DNA of 64,000 nt from Agrobacterium rosae (GCF_002915175.1 NZ_NXEJ01000006.1:132626-196625), one strand, 5' to 3'. Shown: positions 7,873-17,415, counted from the stretch's first letter. Notes: generated by a model not told the origin, from the sequence alone. A program made the numbers and translations.

Positions 7873-9789
7873 ATGTCTCATACCTTGGATAAGGAAGACC
7901 TCGGCAAGCCGGAGGCGGATGATCACCGCCTGAAAGGGTTGTTTGCGGCCATGCTGGGTTCTATCGGCGTCGTCTACGGCGATATCGGTACCAGCCCGCT
8001 CTATGCCTTCCGCGAAGCTCTGAAGCCGATATCGGGCGACGGATTGACCGAAGCGGAGATCATCGGCCTCATATCGCTGATGATCTGGTCTTTGACCATT
8101 ATCGTCACCATCAAATACATCTGTTTTCTGCTGCGGGCGGATAATGATGGCGAAGGCGGCACACTGTCGCTTCTGGCGCTTCTGATGAAGTCGGCGGGCA
8201 GCAAGCGCGGCGTGCTGATCATGCTGGGCCTTATCGGCGCTGCTCTCTTCATGGGTGATGCCATGATCACGCCAGCCCTTTCCGTGCTGTCGGCGGTGGA
8301 AGGGCTGAAGCTCGTCACTCCGCAGATGGATTCCTTCATCATTCCCATCTCTGTCGTCATCCTCGTCGGCCTTTTTGCCATCCAATCTCACGGTACCGAG
8401 GTTGTGGCCAAGTTCTTCGGCCCGATCACCGCTGTCTGGTTTTTGGTCATGGGCATGGTGGGCCTGCTGCACATTTCGGATGATTACAGCATTCTCTACT
8501 CCTTCAATCCGTACCATGCCGTCGAATTTCTGCTTGCCGAAGGCTTTTACGGCATCGTCGTTCTCGGTGCCGTGTTCCTGACCATCACCGGTGCCGAAGC
8601 GCTCTATGCGGATCTGGGGCATTTCGGTCGCAGACCCATTCAGTGGGCGTGGTTCGTGCTGGTCTTCCCGGCACTGACGCTCAATTATCTCGGTCAGGGC
8701 GCGCTGGTTCTTAAAGACCCGACCGCCATGTCCAACCCGTTCTATTTGATGTTCCCGCAATGGGCTCTGCTGCCAGCGGTTATTCTCGCGACCGCCGCCA
8801 CCATCATCGCCAGCCAGGCGGTCATTACCGGTGCCTTCTCGCTCGTCCGTCAGGCCATCCACCTCGGCTACCTGCCGCGCATGGAAATCCTCTTCACGTC
8901 AGAGACCAATACAGGGCAAATCTATCTGCCTTCGGTCAACACGGTCCTGTTGTTCGGCGTCGTTGCGCTGGTGCTGACGTTCAAAAGTTCCGACGCGCTG
9001 GCCACGGCCTATGGTATCTCGGTCACGGGCGCGATGGTCGTCACCAGCCTGCTGTTCTTCCAGTTCGCCCGCAGTCATTGGAAGTGGTCGAAATCTCTGG
9101 CGATGCTGGTGATTTTCCCGTTCATCTCTCTGGAACTCATCTTCCTCGGTGCCAACCTGTTGAAGATCCATGATGGCGGCTACGTACCGGTGCTGCTGGC
9201 CATGGCCTTTGTCATCATCATGATGACATGGCAGCGCGGGTCGAAAATTCTGTTCGCCAAGACACGCCGTACCGATGTGCCGTTGAAAGCCTTCGTAGCA
9301 TCGGTCGAAAAAGAAAGCTCGCATGCGCCGGTGCGCATTCCCGGCACGGCGATCTTCCTCACGGGCGATCCCGAGACGGCACCTGCGGCGCTGCTGCACA
9401 ATCTCAAGCACAATCACGTTCTGCACGACAAGAACGTCATCCTGACGATCCGTACCGAAGACACGCCGCGTATCCACCCGGACAAGCGCTATACGATCAC
9501 CAAGATCAGTGAGCGTTTCGTGGTTGTGGAGCTTCACTTCGGTTTCATGGAAACGCAGAACGTTACGCAGGCCTTGGGATATCTGCGCCGCACCGGCTAC
9601 AAGTTCGATATCATGTCCACGTCGTTTTATCTCGGCAGACGCAAGTTGGTTCCTGATCCCAAGTCCGGCATGCCCGGCTGGCAAAACCGCCTGTTTATCG
9701 CCCTTGCGGAAACCTCGGCAGACCCATCGGATTACTTCCGCCTTCCGGCCAACCGTGTGGTGGAGCTCGGTTCGCATGTTGTGATCTGA
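7873..9789 (+). CDS. kup: Kup low-affinity potassium uptake protein
   Basis: A 638-residue KUP/HAK/KT-family K+ transporter, full family length. The signature [10 protein letters not shown] stands at residues 36-45; about twelve membrane helices occupy residues 25-455 and a soluble C-terminal domain follows. It imports K+ with protons at the inner membrane. Close spacing to corA suggests a shared transcript, and a Rho-independent terminator follows at 9820. A 418-codon antisense frame over its 5' half is a codon-bias shadow. Confidence 0.95.
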   Translation: MSHTLDKEDLGKPEADDHRLKGLFAAMLGSIGVVYGDIGTSPLYAFREALKPISGDGLTEAEIIGLISLMIWSLTIIVTIKYICFLLRADNDGEGGTLSLLALLMKSAGSKRGVLIMLGLIGAALFMGDAMITPALSVLSAVEGLKLVTPQMDSFIIPISVVILVGLFAIQSHGTEVVAKFFGPITAVWFLVMGMVGLLHISDDYSILYSFNPYHAVEFLLAEGFYGIVVLGAVFLTITGAEALYADLGHFGRRPIQWAWFVLVFPALTLNYLGQGALVLKDPTAMSNPFYLMFPQWALLPAVILATAATIIASQAVITGAFSLVRQAIHLGYLPRMEILFTSETNTGQIYLPSVNTVLLFGVVALVLTFKSSDALATAYGISVTGAMVVTSLLFFQFARSHWKWSKSLAMLVIFPFISLELIFLGANLLKIHDGGYVPVLLAMAFVIIMMTWQRGSKILFAKTRRTDVPLKAFVASVEKESSHAPVRIPGTAIFLTGDPETAPAALLHNLKHNHVLHDKNVILTIRTEDTPRIHPDKRYTITKISERFVVVELHFGFMETQNVTQALGYLRRTGYKFDIMSTSFYLGRRKLVPDPKSGMPGWQNRLFIALAETSADPSDYFRLPANRVVELGSHVVI

Positions 9790-9819
9790 ACCACGCATAG
9801 TCCCGATTTCTACGTCATC

Positions 9820-9852
9820 AGCGCCATCCTTGGAAAAGGGTGGCGCTTTTTC
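9820..9852 (+). terminator. Rho-independent terminator of corA-kup
   Basis: AGCGCCA pairs with TGGCGCT around a short loop, directly followed by a run of T (9847-9851). It lies 30 bases after the kup stop. Confidence 0.8.
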
Positions 9853-9861
9853 ATTGGCCAA

Positions 9862-9915
9862 CACGTTAACGTGAAGGTGGGCAAGCGCTCACCGTTAACC
9901 AAGCATCAAGGTTAA
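9862..9915. promoter_or_regulatory. palindrome and paired TTAACC motifs upstream of the cell-wall hydrolase (possible CtrA-type sites)
   Basis: A perfect 12-base palindrome CACGTTAACGTG lies at 9862-9873. Downstream, TTAACC (9895-9900) and its inverse GGTTAA (9910-9915) form a spaced inverted repeat. TTAACC half-sites resemble those of the alphaproteobacterial cell-cycle regulator CtrA, and the gene that follows encodes a wall hydrolase, a plausible CtrA target. The full direct consensus TTAA-N7-TTAAC is not present, so this is tentative. Confidence 0.4.
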
Positions 9916-9968
9916 TGAGAGATTATTCGGCTGTGTAGCAGTGTGTTGCGTTGTCCGGAGTACTGGTT

Positions 9969-11138
9969 TTGCGTTCAAAGAAAGTATCGCGTCGCGGGTT
10001 CTTCTTCTCGTTCGAGAAATGGACATCGCCTGTCGTCTTCGGGCTTGCAGCCTGGCTTGTCTTTCCATCCTTCGCCGCGCGTGCCGATCTGGCGTCGCTC
10101 CTGGCCGGGCTTGATGCCGGCGGTGAGCAATGGCGTATGGTCTTGACCAACTCTCCCGCAGGTTCGGTTCACAGCGCGTCACTGGCATTCAACGATGCTG
10201 ATTTGGCACCGGCGCTCAGCGGGGCAGGGATGATCACGCCCGATGGCCGAAAGGTCGCCTTCGTGACGGGCAAGAATGGCAAGGAAACATCGCCGGATAG
10301 CGACCGCGTCAATCGCGCTGCCAAAAAGGGTCGTGTTGTTTCTTCAGAAGTCATGCAGCCCCCGAAAGCCTTCACGGCTGGCTCGGTTCTTCAGCGCACC
10401 AGCATGCTGGATGTCGAACCGTTGAAACGCAAAGACCGTACCGCTTTCACCAGGCAGAAGAAGAGCAAGGACATCGAGCTCGCATCCTTCTATTTCCGCA
10501 GGGATGAGACCAAGACGGAAAAAAGCGTCTCGCCGATGGTAGCCGAGCTGATCACCAATCGCTCTGCCGATGTTTTGGCAACGGCCTATGCGCCGCCAGA
10601 GCCAGACTTCGCCCGCGAGTCGCCTTTCGATGCCATTTTGAAAAAGCCGAACGCTGGACGCTTCGTTCCGCAGATTGCCGCCGATGACCATGCCTGGGCC
10701 GCGACGCCACTGCCGGCAGAGGTGTTTTCCGCGGCCGAGCAGCAGTGCCTCGCATCCGGTATCTATTTCGAAGCGCGTGGCGAATCGGTCAAGGGTCAGG
10801 CGGCGGTCGCGCAGGTCATTCTTAACCGCGTCCGCAACCCGTCCTACCCTAAAACCATCTGCGGCGTGGTTTACCAGAACAAGGATTGGCGCAATCGCTG
10901 CCAGTTTTCCTTTGCATGCGACAATATCAAGGACCGCATCAACTCCGAGCGTCACTGGAAGATGGCGAGAGAAGTGGCCATGGCAACATCGGCTGGCAAG
11001 ATTTGGCTGAACGAAGTCGGCTCCGCTACCCACTATCACGCCGTGTATGTGCGCCCGGCCTGGGGCAAGAGCATGAAAATGGTGGGTAGAATCGGTTTGC
11101 ACGTCTTCTACCGCACCTATGGCGGTGGATGGAGCTGA
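9969..11138 (+). CDS. SleB-like cell wall hydrolase (Hydrolase_2 family), exported
   Basis: About 389 residues. The N-terminus has a charged segment then a hydrophobic stretch (about 20-40) ending FAARA, consistent with a signal peptide. A long poorly conserved region follows, and the last 130 residues form a SleB/Hydrolase_2 domain with the motif GIYFEARGE and the segments AAVAQVILNRV and CQFSFACD. SleB domains are lytic transglycosylases of peptidoglycan, so this probably remodels the envelope from the periplasm. The TTG start at 9969 has GGAG eight bases upstream; the upstream in-frame TTG at 9951 has none. Confidence 0.85.
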   Translation: MRSKKVSRRGFFFSFEKWTSPVVFGLAAWLVFPSFAARADLASLLAGLDAGGEQWRMVLTNSPAGSVHSASLAFNDADLAPALSGAGMITPDGRKVAFVTGKNGKETSPDSDRVNRAAKKGRVVSSEVMQPPKAFTAGSVLQRTSMLDVEPLKRKDRTAFTRQKKSKDIELASFYFRRDETKTEKSVSPMVAELITNRSADVLATAYAPPEPDFARESPFDAILKKPNAGRFVPQIAADDHAWAATPLPAEVFSAAEQQCLASGIYFEARGESVKGQAAVAQVILNRVRNPSYPKTICGVVYQNKDWRNRCQFSFACDNIKDRINSERHWKMAREVAMATSAGKIWLNEVGSATHYHAVYVRPAWGKSMKMVGRIGLHVFYRTYGGGWS

Positions 11139-11163
11139 TATCCCGGGCTTTTTACCGGGATAT
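11138..11163. other. strong hairpin after the cell-wall hydrolase gene
   Basis: ATATCCCGG pairs perfectly with CCGGGATAT around an eight-base loop that contains five T. It overlaps the hydrolase stop codon. No T-run follows the stem, so it is not a canonical terminator but could stabilise the 3' end or pause polymerase. Confidence 0.5.
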
Positions 11164-11274
11164 GACGATCAAAATCGCCGATTCCACAGCCGAACAATGT
11201 CCCTAAATTGCAAATATCGGCCAAGTCATTGTTTTGATAACGTAATTTTGTATATTGTGAACGGCCTTCTGTGC

Positions 11275-11303
11275 CTTGACTAGAGAAGTCCCTAAAACTA
11301 TGT
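11275..11303 (+). promoter_or_regulatory. promoter of the atpIBEGF operon
   Basis: CTTGAC (11275-11280) and CTATGT (11298-11303) are 17 bases apart, matching the strong alphaproteobacterial housekeeping promoter pattern CTTGAC-N17-CTATAT. It lies about 105 bases before atpI. Confidence 0.65.
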
Positions 11304-11408
11304 TGCGCCCGACTTCAGAGCGGGCTGGAACATGCGCAAAGCCCTGCCGTTTACAACTCCAAAGAGTTCTGGCACCACCAGAACGGAGCAAAAGGGCAGG
11401 ATTTGAAA

Positions 11409-11774
11409 ATGACCGGCAACCGTAACGATAGTCTGGAAGAGCGCCGAAAACACCTTGCCGATCAATTGGCCAAGGTCAAAACGGATGACGCGGCCGAGAG
11501 ACGAACGGAGCAGAATGCGCAGGAGAGCCGTAAAGGTTATGCACTTGCGATCAAGCTGTCTTCAGAATTCATCTCCGCCATCATCGTCGGTGCCATGCTG
11601 GGCTATCTTCTGGACTATTTTGTGGGCACGTCGCCGTGGGGGATGATCGTACTTCTTCTTCTCGGATTTTGTGCCGGCGTACTGAACGTTCTGCGTTCTG
11701 CCGGAGTGGTGGCAAAGCCGCCGCTTCTCGAAGGCGGGCTCGGACAAGACAAGAGTGGAAAGCAGGGCGACTGA
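11409..11774 (+). CDS. atpI: ATP synthase accessory protein I
   Basis: A 121-residue AtpI: hydrophilic N-terminus, then two membrane helices (about 45-65 and 75-95). AtpI assists assembly of the rotor c-ring of F-type ATP synthase and may help Mg2+ supply. ATG at 11409 has AGGA seven bases upstream and is preferred to the in-frame TTG at 11403. First gene of the F0 operon. As usual in alphaproteobacteria the F1 genes are elsewhere. Confidence 0.9.
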   Translation: MTGNRNDSLEERRKHLADQLAKVKTDDAAERRTEQNAQESRKGYALAIKLSSEFISAIIVGAMLGYLLDYFVGTSPWGMIVLLLLGFCAGVLNVLRSAGVVAKPPLLEGGLGQDKSGKQGD

Positions 11775-11841
11775 TGTCGCTCCTTTCCATATAAGACGTT
11801 AAAGTGTCGCCTTTCGCGGCAAAAGGTAAAGAGGGCATACG

Positions 11842-12591
11842 TTGGCAAACGATCCGACCCATCAGTTCATGGTTACGCCGATCATCCCGATTGAGATCGG
11901 CGGCGTCGATTTTTCGTTCACCAATGCGTCTCTTTTCATGGTCGCAACGGTCGCAGCAGCGTCCGGCTTCCTGTATTTCGCAACGTCGAACCGCGGCCTG
12001 ATCCCAACCCGCATGCAGTCCGTTGCTGAAATGTCCTACGAATTCATCGCATCGATGCTGCGTGAAGGTGCTGGCAAGAAGGGCATGGTCTTTTTTCCCT
12101 TCGTGTTTTCGCTGTTCATGTTCGTTCTGACGGCGAACCTTCTCGGCATGTTCCCGTATTTCTTTACGGTCACCAGCCAGATCATCGTGACATTTGCACT
12201 GTCGTGCCTGGTCATCGGTACGGTCGTTGTTTACGGTTTCTACAAGCATGGTCTGCATTTCCTCGGCATTTTCGCTCCGGCAGGCGTTCCAAAGGTCCTG
12301 TTGCCGCTTGTGTCGTCGATTGAAATCATCTCCTTCCTGTCGCGTCCGATCAGCCTTTCCGTTCGTCTTTTTGCGAACATGCTGGCAGGTCACATCACGC
12401 TGAAGGTTTTCTCGGGCTTCGTCGCCTCCATGGGTGCCTTGGGCGCTCTGGGTATCGGTGGCGCAATCCTGCCACTCATCATGACGGTCGCAATGACCGG
12501 CCTGGAATTTCTCGTCGCCTTCCTGCAGGCATACGTCTTCGCGGTACTGACTTGCATGTACCTGAACGACGCCGTGCATGGCGGTCACTGA
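11842..12591 (+). CDS. atpB: F0F1 ATP synthase subunit a
   Basis: A 249-residue membrane subunit that forms the proton half-channels of the F0 motor. It shows the conserved penultimate-helix segment [14 protein letters not shown] with the essential arginine of subunit a, plus several hydrophobic helices. The start is TTG with GAGGG six bases upstream; a non-ATG start may lower expression relative to the multicopy c subunit downstream. Second gene of the operon. Confidence 0.95.
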   Translation: MANDPTHQFMVTPIIPIEIGGVDFSFTNASLFMVATVAAASGFLYFATSNRGLIPTRMQSVAEMSYEFIASMLREGAGKKGMVFFPFVFSLFMFVLTANLLGMFPYFFTVTSQIIVTFALSCLVIGTVVVYGFYKHGLHFLGIFAPAGVPKVLLPLVSSIEIISFLSRPISLSVRLFANMLAGHITLKVFSGFVASMGALGALGIGGAILPLIMTVAMTGLEFLVAFLQAYVFAVLTCMYLNDAVHGGH

Positions 12592-12660
12592 GAAGTAAAG
12601 TCGCTGACCCCGATACCGGGTGTCAAACATAGCCGCAACAACCATTCTAAGGAGCTTAAC

Positions 12661-12888
12661 ATGGAAGCGGAAGCAGCAAAGTACATCGGCGCAGGTCTCG
12701 CATGCCTCGGCATGGCTGGTACGTCCCTCGCTCTCGGCCGTATCTTCGGCGATTTCTTGTCGGGCGCACTGCGCAACCCGTCTGCCGCTGACAGCCAGTT
12801 CGGCCGTCTGGTATTCGGCTTCGCCGTTACGGAAGCTTTGGGCATCTTCTCGCTGCTCGTCGCTCTCCTTCTCCTGTTCGCTGTCTAA
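12661..12888 (+). CDS. atpE: F0F1 ATP synthase subunit c
   Basis: A 75-residue hairpin of two membrane helices forming the rotor ring. The polar loop carries Arg38-Asn39-Pro40 and the proton-binding carboxylate is Glu58 in helix 2. A strong ribosome-binding site (AAGGAG) precedes the ATG, fitting the need for many copies per enzyme. A stable hairpin follows in the gap to the next gene. Confidence 0.96.
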   Translation: MEAEAAKYIGAGLACLGMAGTSLALGRIFGDFLSGALRNPSAADSQFGRLVFGFAVTEALGIFSLLVALLLLFAV

Positions 12889-12904
12889 TATCGGCATCAG
12901 GTAT

Positions 12905-12936
12905 GGATCACGGCTCGCAGCAGCGTGCCGTGATCC
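12905..12936 (+). other. intercistronic hairpin between atpE and atpG
   Basis: GGATCACGGC (12905-12914) and GCCGTGATCC (12927-12936) form a perfect 10-bp stem with a 12-base loop. It is followed by only a weak T-rich stretch. It may protect the atpE message or attenuate transcription into the single-copy stator genes. Confidence 0.55.
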
Positions 12937-12966
12937 TTCGCATTTGCACTACCCCTGGAGGTGAGC

Positions 12967-13605
12967 ATGTTCGTGACCGAGGCTTTGGCCCAGTCAGCAC
13001 CGGCGACAAGTGAAACGAATACCGGAACTCCGGCTGTCGGTCAGACCGCTCCGGAAGCAACGCATACGGAAACCGGAGTGGCACATGATGCCGGTCACGG
13101 CTCCCCTGTGTTCCCGCCGTTCGATCAGTCCACTTACGCATCCCAGCTTCTTTGGCTGGCCATTACGTTCGGCCTTTTCTACGTGCTCATGAAGAAGGTC
13201 ATCGTGCCGCGTGTCGGCGGTATTCTTGAAGACCGTCACGGCCGTATCGCACAGGATCTCGATGAAGCGTCCCGGCTGAATGCCGAAGCGGATGCCGCTA
13301 TCGAAACATATGAAAAAGAACTTGCCGCTGCTCGCGCCAAGGCCGGCTCCATCGCCGCCGCCGCCCGTGATGCTGCGAAGGTCAAGGCAGATGCCGATCG
13401 CGCAGCGATCGAAGCAGACCTGGCTCAGAAGCTGACCGCTGCCGAAGCCCGCATCGCTACGATCAAGCAGCAGGCCTTTGCTGATGTCGGCGCAGTTGCC
13501 GAAGAAACCGCAACCGCGATTGTCGATCAGTTGATCGGCACCAAGGTCACAGAAACGGATGCCAAGGCAGCAGTTGCCGCCGCATCCGCAGTGAAGGAGG
13601 CTTGA
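12967..13605 (+). CDS. atpG: F0F1 ATP synthase subunit b' (second stator subunit)
   Basis: A 212-residue b-type stator subunit: a polar extension of about 55 residues rich in Ala/Thr/His, one membrane helix (about 58-76), then a long alpha-helical, Ala/Glu/Lys-rich coiled coil. Alphaproteobacteria carry paired b and b' genes, and this longer, N-terminally extended one is the b' form. ATG at 12967 lies five bases after GGAGG; the GTG at 12961 is too close to it. One base separates its stop from atpF. Confidence 0.9.
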   Translation: MFVTEALAQSAPATSETNTGTPAVGQTAPEATHTETGVAHDAGHGSPVFPPFDQSTYASQLLWLAITFGLFYVLMKKVIVPRVGGILEDRHGRIAQDLDEASRLNAEADAAIETYEKELAAARAKAGSIAAAARDAAKVKADADRAAIEADLAQKLTAAEARIATIKQQAFADVGAVAEETATAIVDQLIGTKVTETDAKAAVAAASAVKEA

Positions 13606-13606
13606 T

Positions 13607-14092
13607 ATGGCGTTCGATGCAACATTTTTCGCACTCGTCGGTCTCGTCCTTTTCTTCATTCTGATTGCCTACCTCAAGGTTCCAGGCATGTTGGCAGGCT
13701 CGCTCGATGAGCGCGCTGGCAACATCAAGGAAGAGTTGGCGGAAGCAAAGCGCCTGCGTGAAGAGGCACAGCACCTGCTGGCCGAATATCAGCGCAAGCG
13801 TAAGGAAGCCGAAGCGGACGCTGCCAATATCATCGCATCCGCAGAACGCGAAGCCGCTGCCTTGACCGCGGAAGCCAAGGTCAAGACTGAAGAGTTCGTC
13901 GCACGCCGCACTGCGCTGTCCGAACAGAAGATCAGCCGTGCCGAAGCCGAAGCCATCAGCGCCGTTCGCTCCGCAGCCGTTGATCTTGCTATCGCAGCAT
14001 CAGAAAAGATAATTGCTGAAAAGGCTACGGCCGCTACGAAAGCGAACCTTTTCAACGCCGCCGTTGGCGAAGTCAAAACGCGTTTGAATTGA
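13607..14092 (+). CDS. atpF: F0F1 ATP synthase subunit b
   Basis: A 161-residue stator subunit with one N-terminal membrane helix (about 5-24) and an amphipathic coiled coil (about 30-160) rich in Ala, Glu and Lys. It pairs with b' to hold F1 against the rotor. Last gene of the F0 operon; a strong terminator follows. Confidence 0.94.
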   Translation: MAFDATFFALVGLVLFFILIAYLKVPGMLAGSLDERAGNIKEELAEAKRLREEAQHLLAEYQRKRKEAEADAANIIASAEREAAALTAEAKVKTEEFVARRTALSEQKISRAEAEAISAVRSAAVDLAIAASEKIIAEKATAATKANLFNAAVGEVKTRLN

Positions 14093-14139
14093 TGGTATGA
14101 AGCGGAACGCTTCGAGCTGTTCCGCAAGACCAGCCTTTG

Positions 14140-14178
14140 AAAACCCCTGCCGAGCAATCGGCGGGGGTTTTCGTTTTC
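14140..14178 (+). terminator. Rho-independent terminator of the atp operon
   Basis: AAAACCCC-T-GCCGA pairs with TCGGC-G-GGGGTTTT around a GCAA tetraloop, followed by CGTTTT. A smaller stem (GCGGAAC/GTTCCGC, 14102-14125) precedes it. Confidence 0.9.
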
Positions 14179-14625
14179 TGACCGTTATCTTTGCTGCGTG
14201 CAATACTTGATAGTCAGATCAACGATGGCAAGTCGCGGCGAGGTAGTTCGGTTCATAGGTCCCGCTCCGTTTTGACTGGCTTCAGACTTTCTCTTTGGAT
14301 CTATAATAACATCCGAGAGGCCGAAGTATTTTCGAAAACCTATGGTGCAGACGCTGCGGAAATTTGTCCGTTTCGCTCATAAATATGCGTTCTTTAGTTG
14401 TATTAATGATTGCGTAATATAGCTTTACAAATTTAATAAATTTTAAAATATAGTAATAGATCATATTTATTAGAGTATGGTTTGAAATATATTGTCCGCC
14501 GGCAAGATTCTTTAGTGTCTTGCGCTTGGAAGCCATTTTCAATCTCCATACATATTATGCATGCAGCAATTTATATCCGAAAATACCATTTAGCGGTTGG
14601 AATATTCCGCATCGGGAGGTCATTC
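14179..14625. other. AT-rich intergenic region upstream of a chemoreceptor gene
   Basis: About 450 bases without a supported gene. Bases near 14390-14490 are strikingly A/T-rich compared with the GC-rich genes around them. The chemoreceptor reading frame extends back to 14482, but the true start is at 14626. The A/T tract could act as an UP-type promoter element or mark a junction; nothing more specific is seen. Confidence 0.5.
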
Positions 14626-16458
14626 ATGAAGATATCCATAGGTGTTGTTCTAGCCGGTCTGTCGGGTATTATGTTGCTCGTCGCAGGCGTGCAGGGAAGT
14701 TTCTCTATTTCCTCGCTTAACCAGATCAGAAGCGGCATAGACACCATCGTCGGTGATCGCGTTCCGGCTTTCATTCTGCTGGGTAAGGTCAGTGCGGAAG
14801 TCAGCAATATACGTGATGCGCAGGCCTCCATCGTGAGCGCGACGCCAGATAGCTGGCCGCAATTTGAGACGCAGATGCAAAATGCCCGAACAGCCCTGGA
14901 TGCTGACTTCCGTCAGTACCAGGAATACATCGTGGACGAAGCAGACCGCAGGCTCTTCTCGAATTTCAGCGAAAAGTGGCGGCTGGCGGATGGTCGCTGG
15001 AACGATGTGAAGACATTGCTGACAAGCGGCAAAATCGACCAGGCAAGGTCCAGCTTTGTGGGCGAAGCACTGACGGCTTTTAACGACGCCAAGACCGTTC
15101 TTCGAAGTGCAGTTGACGATATGGAGAACGACGTTCGGAATGAGGGGGCGTCCACCACTGACATCGCAGAGACCGCTGCCGAACTCAACTATATTTCCCT
15201 TGCCGCCGCCCTCGCCATCGGTGCGGCCGCTGCGCTCTTCGGAAATTTCCATCTTGCAAGACCTCTAGTGCGGATGACGAATGTCATGCGACGCCTGTCG
15301 GACGGTGACTCGGATATCGTCATTCCCGCACGCGGTCGAAAAGATGAAATCGGTGCTATGGCCGAAGCCGTGGAAATATTCCGTCTCGCTGCTATCGAAA
15401 ACAAGCGTCTCGAGGCGCAGGCCGAGACTGATCGCACGCGAGCTGAGGTCGAGCGACTGGCTGCACAGCAGAAGGCCGAAGCCGATGCTGATGAACGATT
15501 GAGGGCTGCAACGTCTGGACTGGCGGATGGCTTGAAGCGTCTGGCGTCTGGCGATCTCGCTTTTCAGATCAATGACGTCTTCGCTCCGGATTTCGAAACT
15601 CTGCGACACGACTTTAACCGTTCGCTGAAGCAACTGGGTGCCACGCTGTCTGAAATCTCGCACTCCATCGATACCATGAATGATGGAACCCGTGAGATCG
15701 CCCACGGCTCGGTGGACCTTTCAAAGCGCACGGAGCAGCAGGCCGCAACGCTTGAGGAAACGGCCGCTGCGCTCGATGAGATAACGGTGAACGTTGCCAG
15801 CTCCACCAAGCGTGTCCATGAGGCAAGAGGGGCCGCAACGGAAGCCAATCGCGCCGCCAAACTATCGGGAGACGTGGTTGCCACCGCAGTGGACGCCATG
15901 CAGCGGATCGAGCAGTCATCCAGGCAGATTTCCAACATCATCGTGGTGATCGACGAGATCGCGTTTCAGACCAATCTCCTGGCTCTGAACGCGGGTGTCG
16001 AGGCAGCGCGTGCGGGGGAGGCGGGTAAAGGCTTTGCGGTCGTGGCACAAGAGGTGCGCGAGCTCGCCCAGCGTTCGGCAAAGGCCGCCAAGGAGATCAA
16101 GGAGCTCATCAGCAAGTCATCGGTGGAAGTTGAAAACGGTGTCAAGCTCGTGCAGCAGACGGGCGAAGCGCTGAAAACCATCGAAAGCCATGTCACTGTG
16201 ATGAACGAGCACATGGGAGCCATTGCGACGTCCGCTCAGGAGCAGGCAACAGGCCTTGCGGAGCTGAACACCGCCGTCAACCAGATGGACCAGACGACCC
16301 AGCAGAATGCTGCGATGGTCGAAGAAACGACATCTGCAACATCGGCGCTTGCCAGCGAAAGCGATAAGCTGCGCACCTTGTTGCAAAAATTCCAGCTCGT
16401 CGCACAGGGATCGCAAGGGCGGGATAACGGTAGCTACGAGATGCGACGCGCCAGCTAA
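14626..16458 (+). CDS. methyl-accepting chemotaxis protein
   Basis: A 610-residue chemoreceptor. Residues about 5-25 form the first membrane helix; a periplasmic helical region of about 165 residues (four-helix-bundle type) precedes a second membrane helix near 190-210; HAMP domains and linker follow; the signalling domain (about 330-590) holds the hairpin tip [21 protein letters not shown]. It signals ligand state to CheA/CheW. ATG at 14626 has GGGAGG seven bases upstream. It ends EMRRAS, a tail shared with the chemoreceptor at 35530, and lacks the WxxF-type CheR pentapeptide. Confidence 0.93.
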   Translation: MKISIGVVLAGLSGIMLLVAGVQGSFSISSLNQIRSGIDTIVGDRVPAFILLGKVSAEVSNIRDAQASIVSATPDSWPQFETQMQNARTALDADFRQYQEYIVDEADRRLFSNFSEKWRLADGRWNDVKTLLTSGKIDQARSSFVGEALTAFNDAKTVLRSAVDDMENDVRNEGASTTDIAETAAELNYISLAAALAIGAAAALFGNFHLARPLVRMTNVMRRLSDGDSDIVIPARGRKDEIGAMAEAVEIFRLAAIENKRLEAQAETDRTRAEVERLAAQQKAEADADERLRAATSGLADGLKRLASGDLAFQINDVFAPDFETLRHDFNRSLKQLGATLSEISHSIDTMNDGTREIAHGSVDLSKRTEQQAATLEETAAALDEITVNVASSTKRVHEARGAATEANRAAKLSGDVVATAVDAMQRIEQSSRQISNIIVVIDEIAFQTNLLALNAGVEAARAGEAGKGFAVVAQEVRELAQRSAKAAKEIKELISKSSVEVENGVKLVQQTGEALKTIESHVTVMNEHMGAIATSAQEQATGLAELNTAVNQMDQTTQQNAAMVEETTSATSALASESDKLRTLLQKFQLVAQGSQGRDNGSYEMRRAS

Positions 16459-16473
16459 GGTTATGCCTTGCCG

Positions 16474-17127
16474 TCACTCTGTCCGCATGGGCCTGAAGCT
16501 CATGCGGTGCAGCGGGCAGGGGCCATTGGCCTCGATGGCACGCAGATGCGTCGGTGTGCCATATCCCACATGCGCTTCGAAACCGTAGGCCGGGTGAATC
16601 AATCCAGCCCTCTCCATCATCCGGTCTCTGGTGACCTTGGCGATGATGGAGGCGGCGGCAATGGAGACGGAGCGACCGTCGCCCTTGATAACGGCCTTCG
16701 CATCACAGGAAAGACCCGGAGGAATATCGCGCCCATCGGCCAGCACAATGGCAGGCGCTATATGAAGTCCAAGCACGGCCCGCCGCATGGCATCCAGGCT
16801 GGCCCGCAATATGTTCATGCGGTCGATCAGGACGGGACCGGATGAGGCGACAGACACAATGGATGTTTCCAGGATTTTCTCGAACAGAACCTCTCTTCGG
16901 GCTTTGGAAAGCTTTTTCGAATCATTCAGTCCATCAGGAATATTCTCAGGATCGAGAATGACAGCAGCGGCAACCACAGGACCGGCCAATGGCCCACGTC
17001 CTGCTTCATCCGTGCCAGCCACCGGCCACTGACCGCGTTTCCTGGCCTCACGTTCCAAGCTGAAATCCGGGCCGGTATCGGTCATGTCAAAAAGTGCAGG
17101 AGAATCGGATGCTGTGCGTTGCTTCAT
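16474..17127 (-). CDS. rnhB: ribonuclease HII
   Basis: A 217-residue RNase HII that nicks RNA in RNA-DNA hybrids and initiates removal of single ribonucleotides. The active-site motif [13 protein letters not shown] carries Asp40-Glu41; a later LADGRD and the conserved KGDGRS segment complete the fold. The frame is open to 17196, but the ATG at 17127 gives normal family length and matches remembered relatives beginning MK-R-ASDSP; no strong ribosome-binding site is visible. It converges with the upstream chemoreceptor gene with a 15-base gap. Confidence 0.93.
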   Translation of the reverse strand: MKQRTASDSPALFDMTDTGPDFSLEREARKRGQWPVAGTDEAGRGPLAGPVVAAAVILDPENIPDGLNDSKKLSKARREVLFEKILETSIVSVASSGPVLIDRMNILRASLDAMRRAVLGLHIAPAIVLADGRDIPPGLSCDAKAVIKGDGRSVSIAAASIIAKVTRDRMMERAGLIHPAYGFEAHVGYGTPTHLRAIEANGPCPLHRMSFRPMRTE

Positions 17128-17293
17128 GCGGCGGAAACTCGCACAGGCAACCGATCTCCCGCAAGCCCCCGGTCGCAGGGCGTTCGCAACAGCCACGGGG
17201 CGGAGGCTGTTGCACGAGGTCTCATGACCTCTGGCTCTTCAATTGGGGCAAAAGAGCAAAACGCATGCGAGGCGGCAGATTGCCGGGGGCATA

Positions 17294-17324
17294 ATCCGTA
17301 GCGCAGGGCATAGACGCTACGGAT
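17294..17324. other. 10-bp perfect hairpin in the gap between rnhB and the radical SAM gene
   Basis: ATCCGTAGCG (17294-17303) and CGCTACGGAT (17315-17324) pair perfectly around 11 bases. A smaller CATCAG/CTGATG stem follows at 17335-17357, with TTTTT after it on the plus strand. Flanking genes both read leftwards, so neither stem is an orthodox terminator for them on that strand; a 3' stabilising structure or small RNA is possible. Confidence 0.4.
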
Positions 17325-17415
17325 ATTCTTGAAACATCAGCCCTCAAGGCCTGATGCCTTTTTGTATTCCAGTCAGTCTTGACTGTTCAGATCGAAGACG
17401 AACTGGTTGAGATTG

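Noticed and set aside
7606..8862. 418-codon open frame on the minus strand over kup
   Set aside because: It lies wholly antisense to a clear Kup gene, its product is low-complexity Arg/Asp/His-rich, and it has no family resemblance. It is a by-product of GC-rich codon use.
11581..12897. 438-codon minus-strand frame over the atp operon
   Set aside because: Antisense to atpI, atpB and atpE, with highly charged unnatural composition and no ribosome-binding site.
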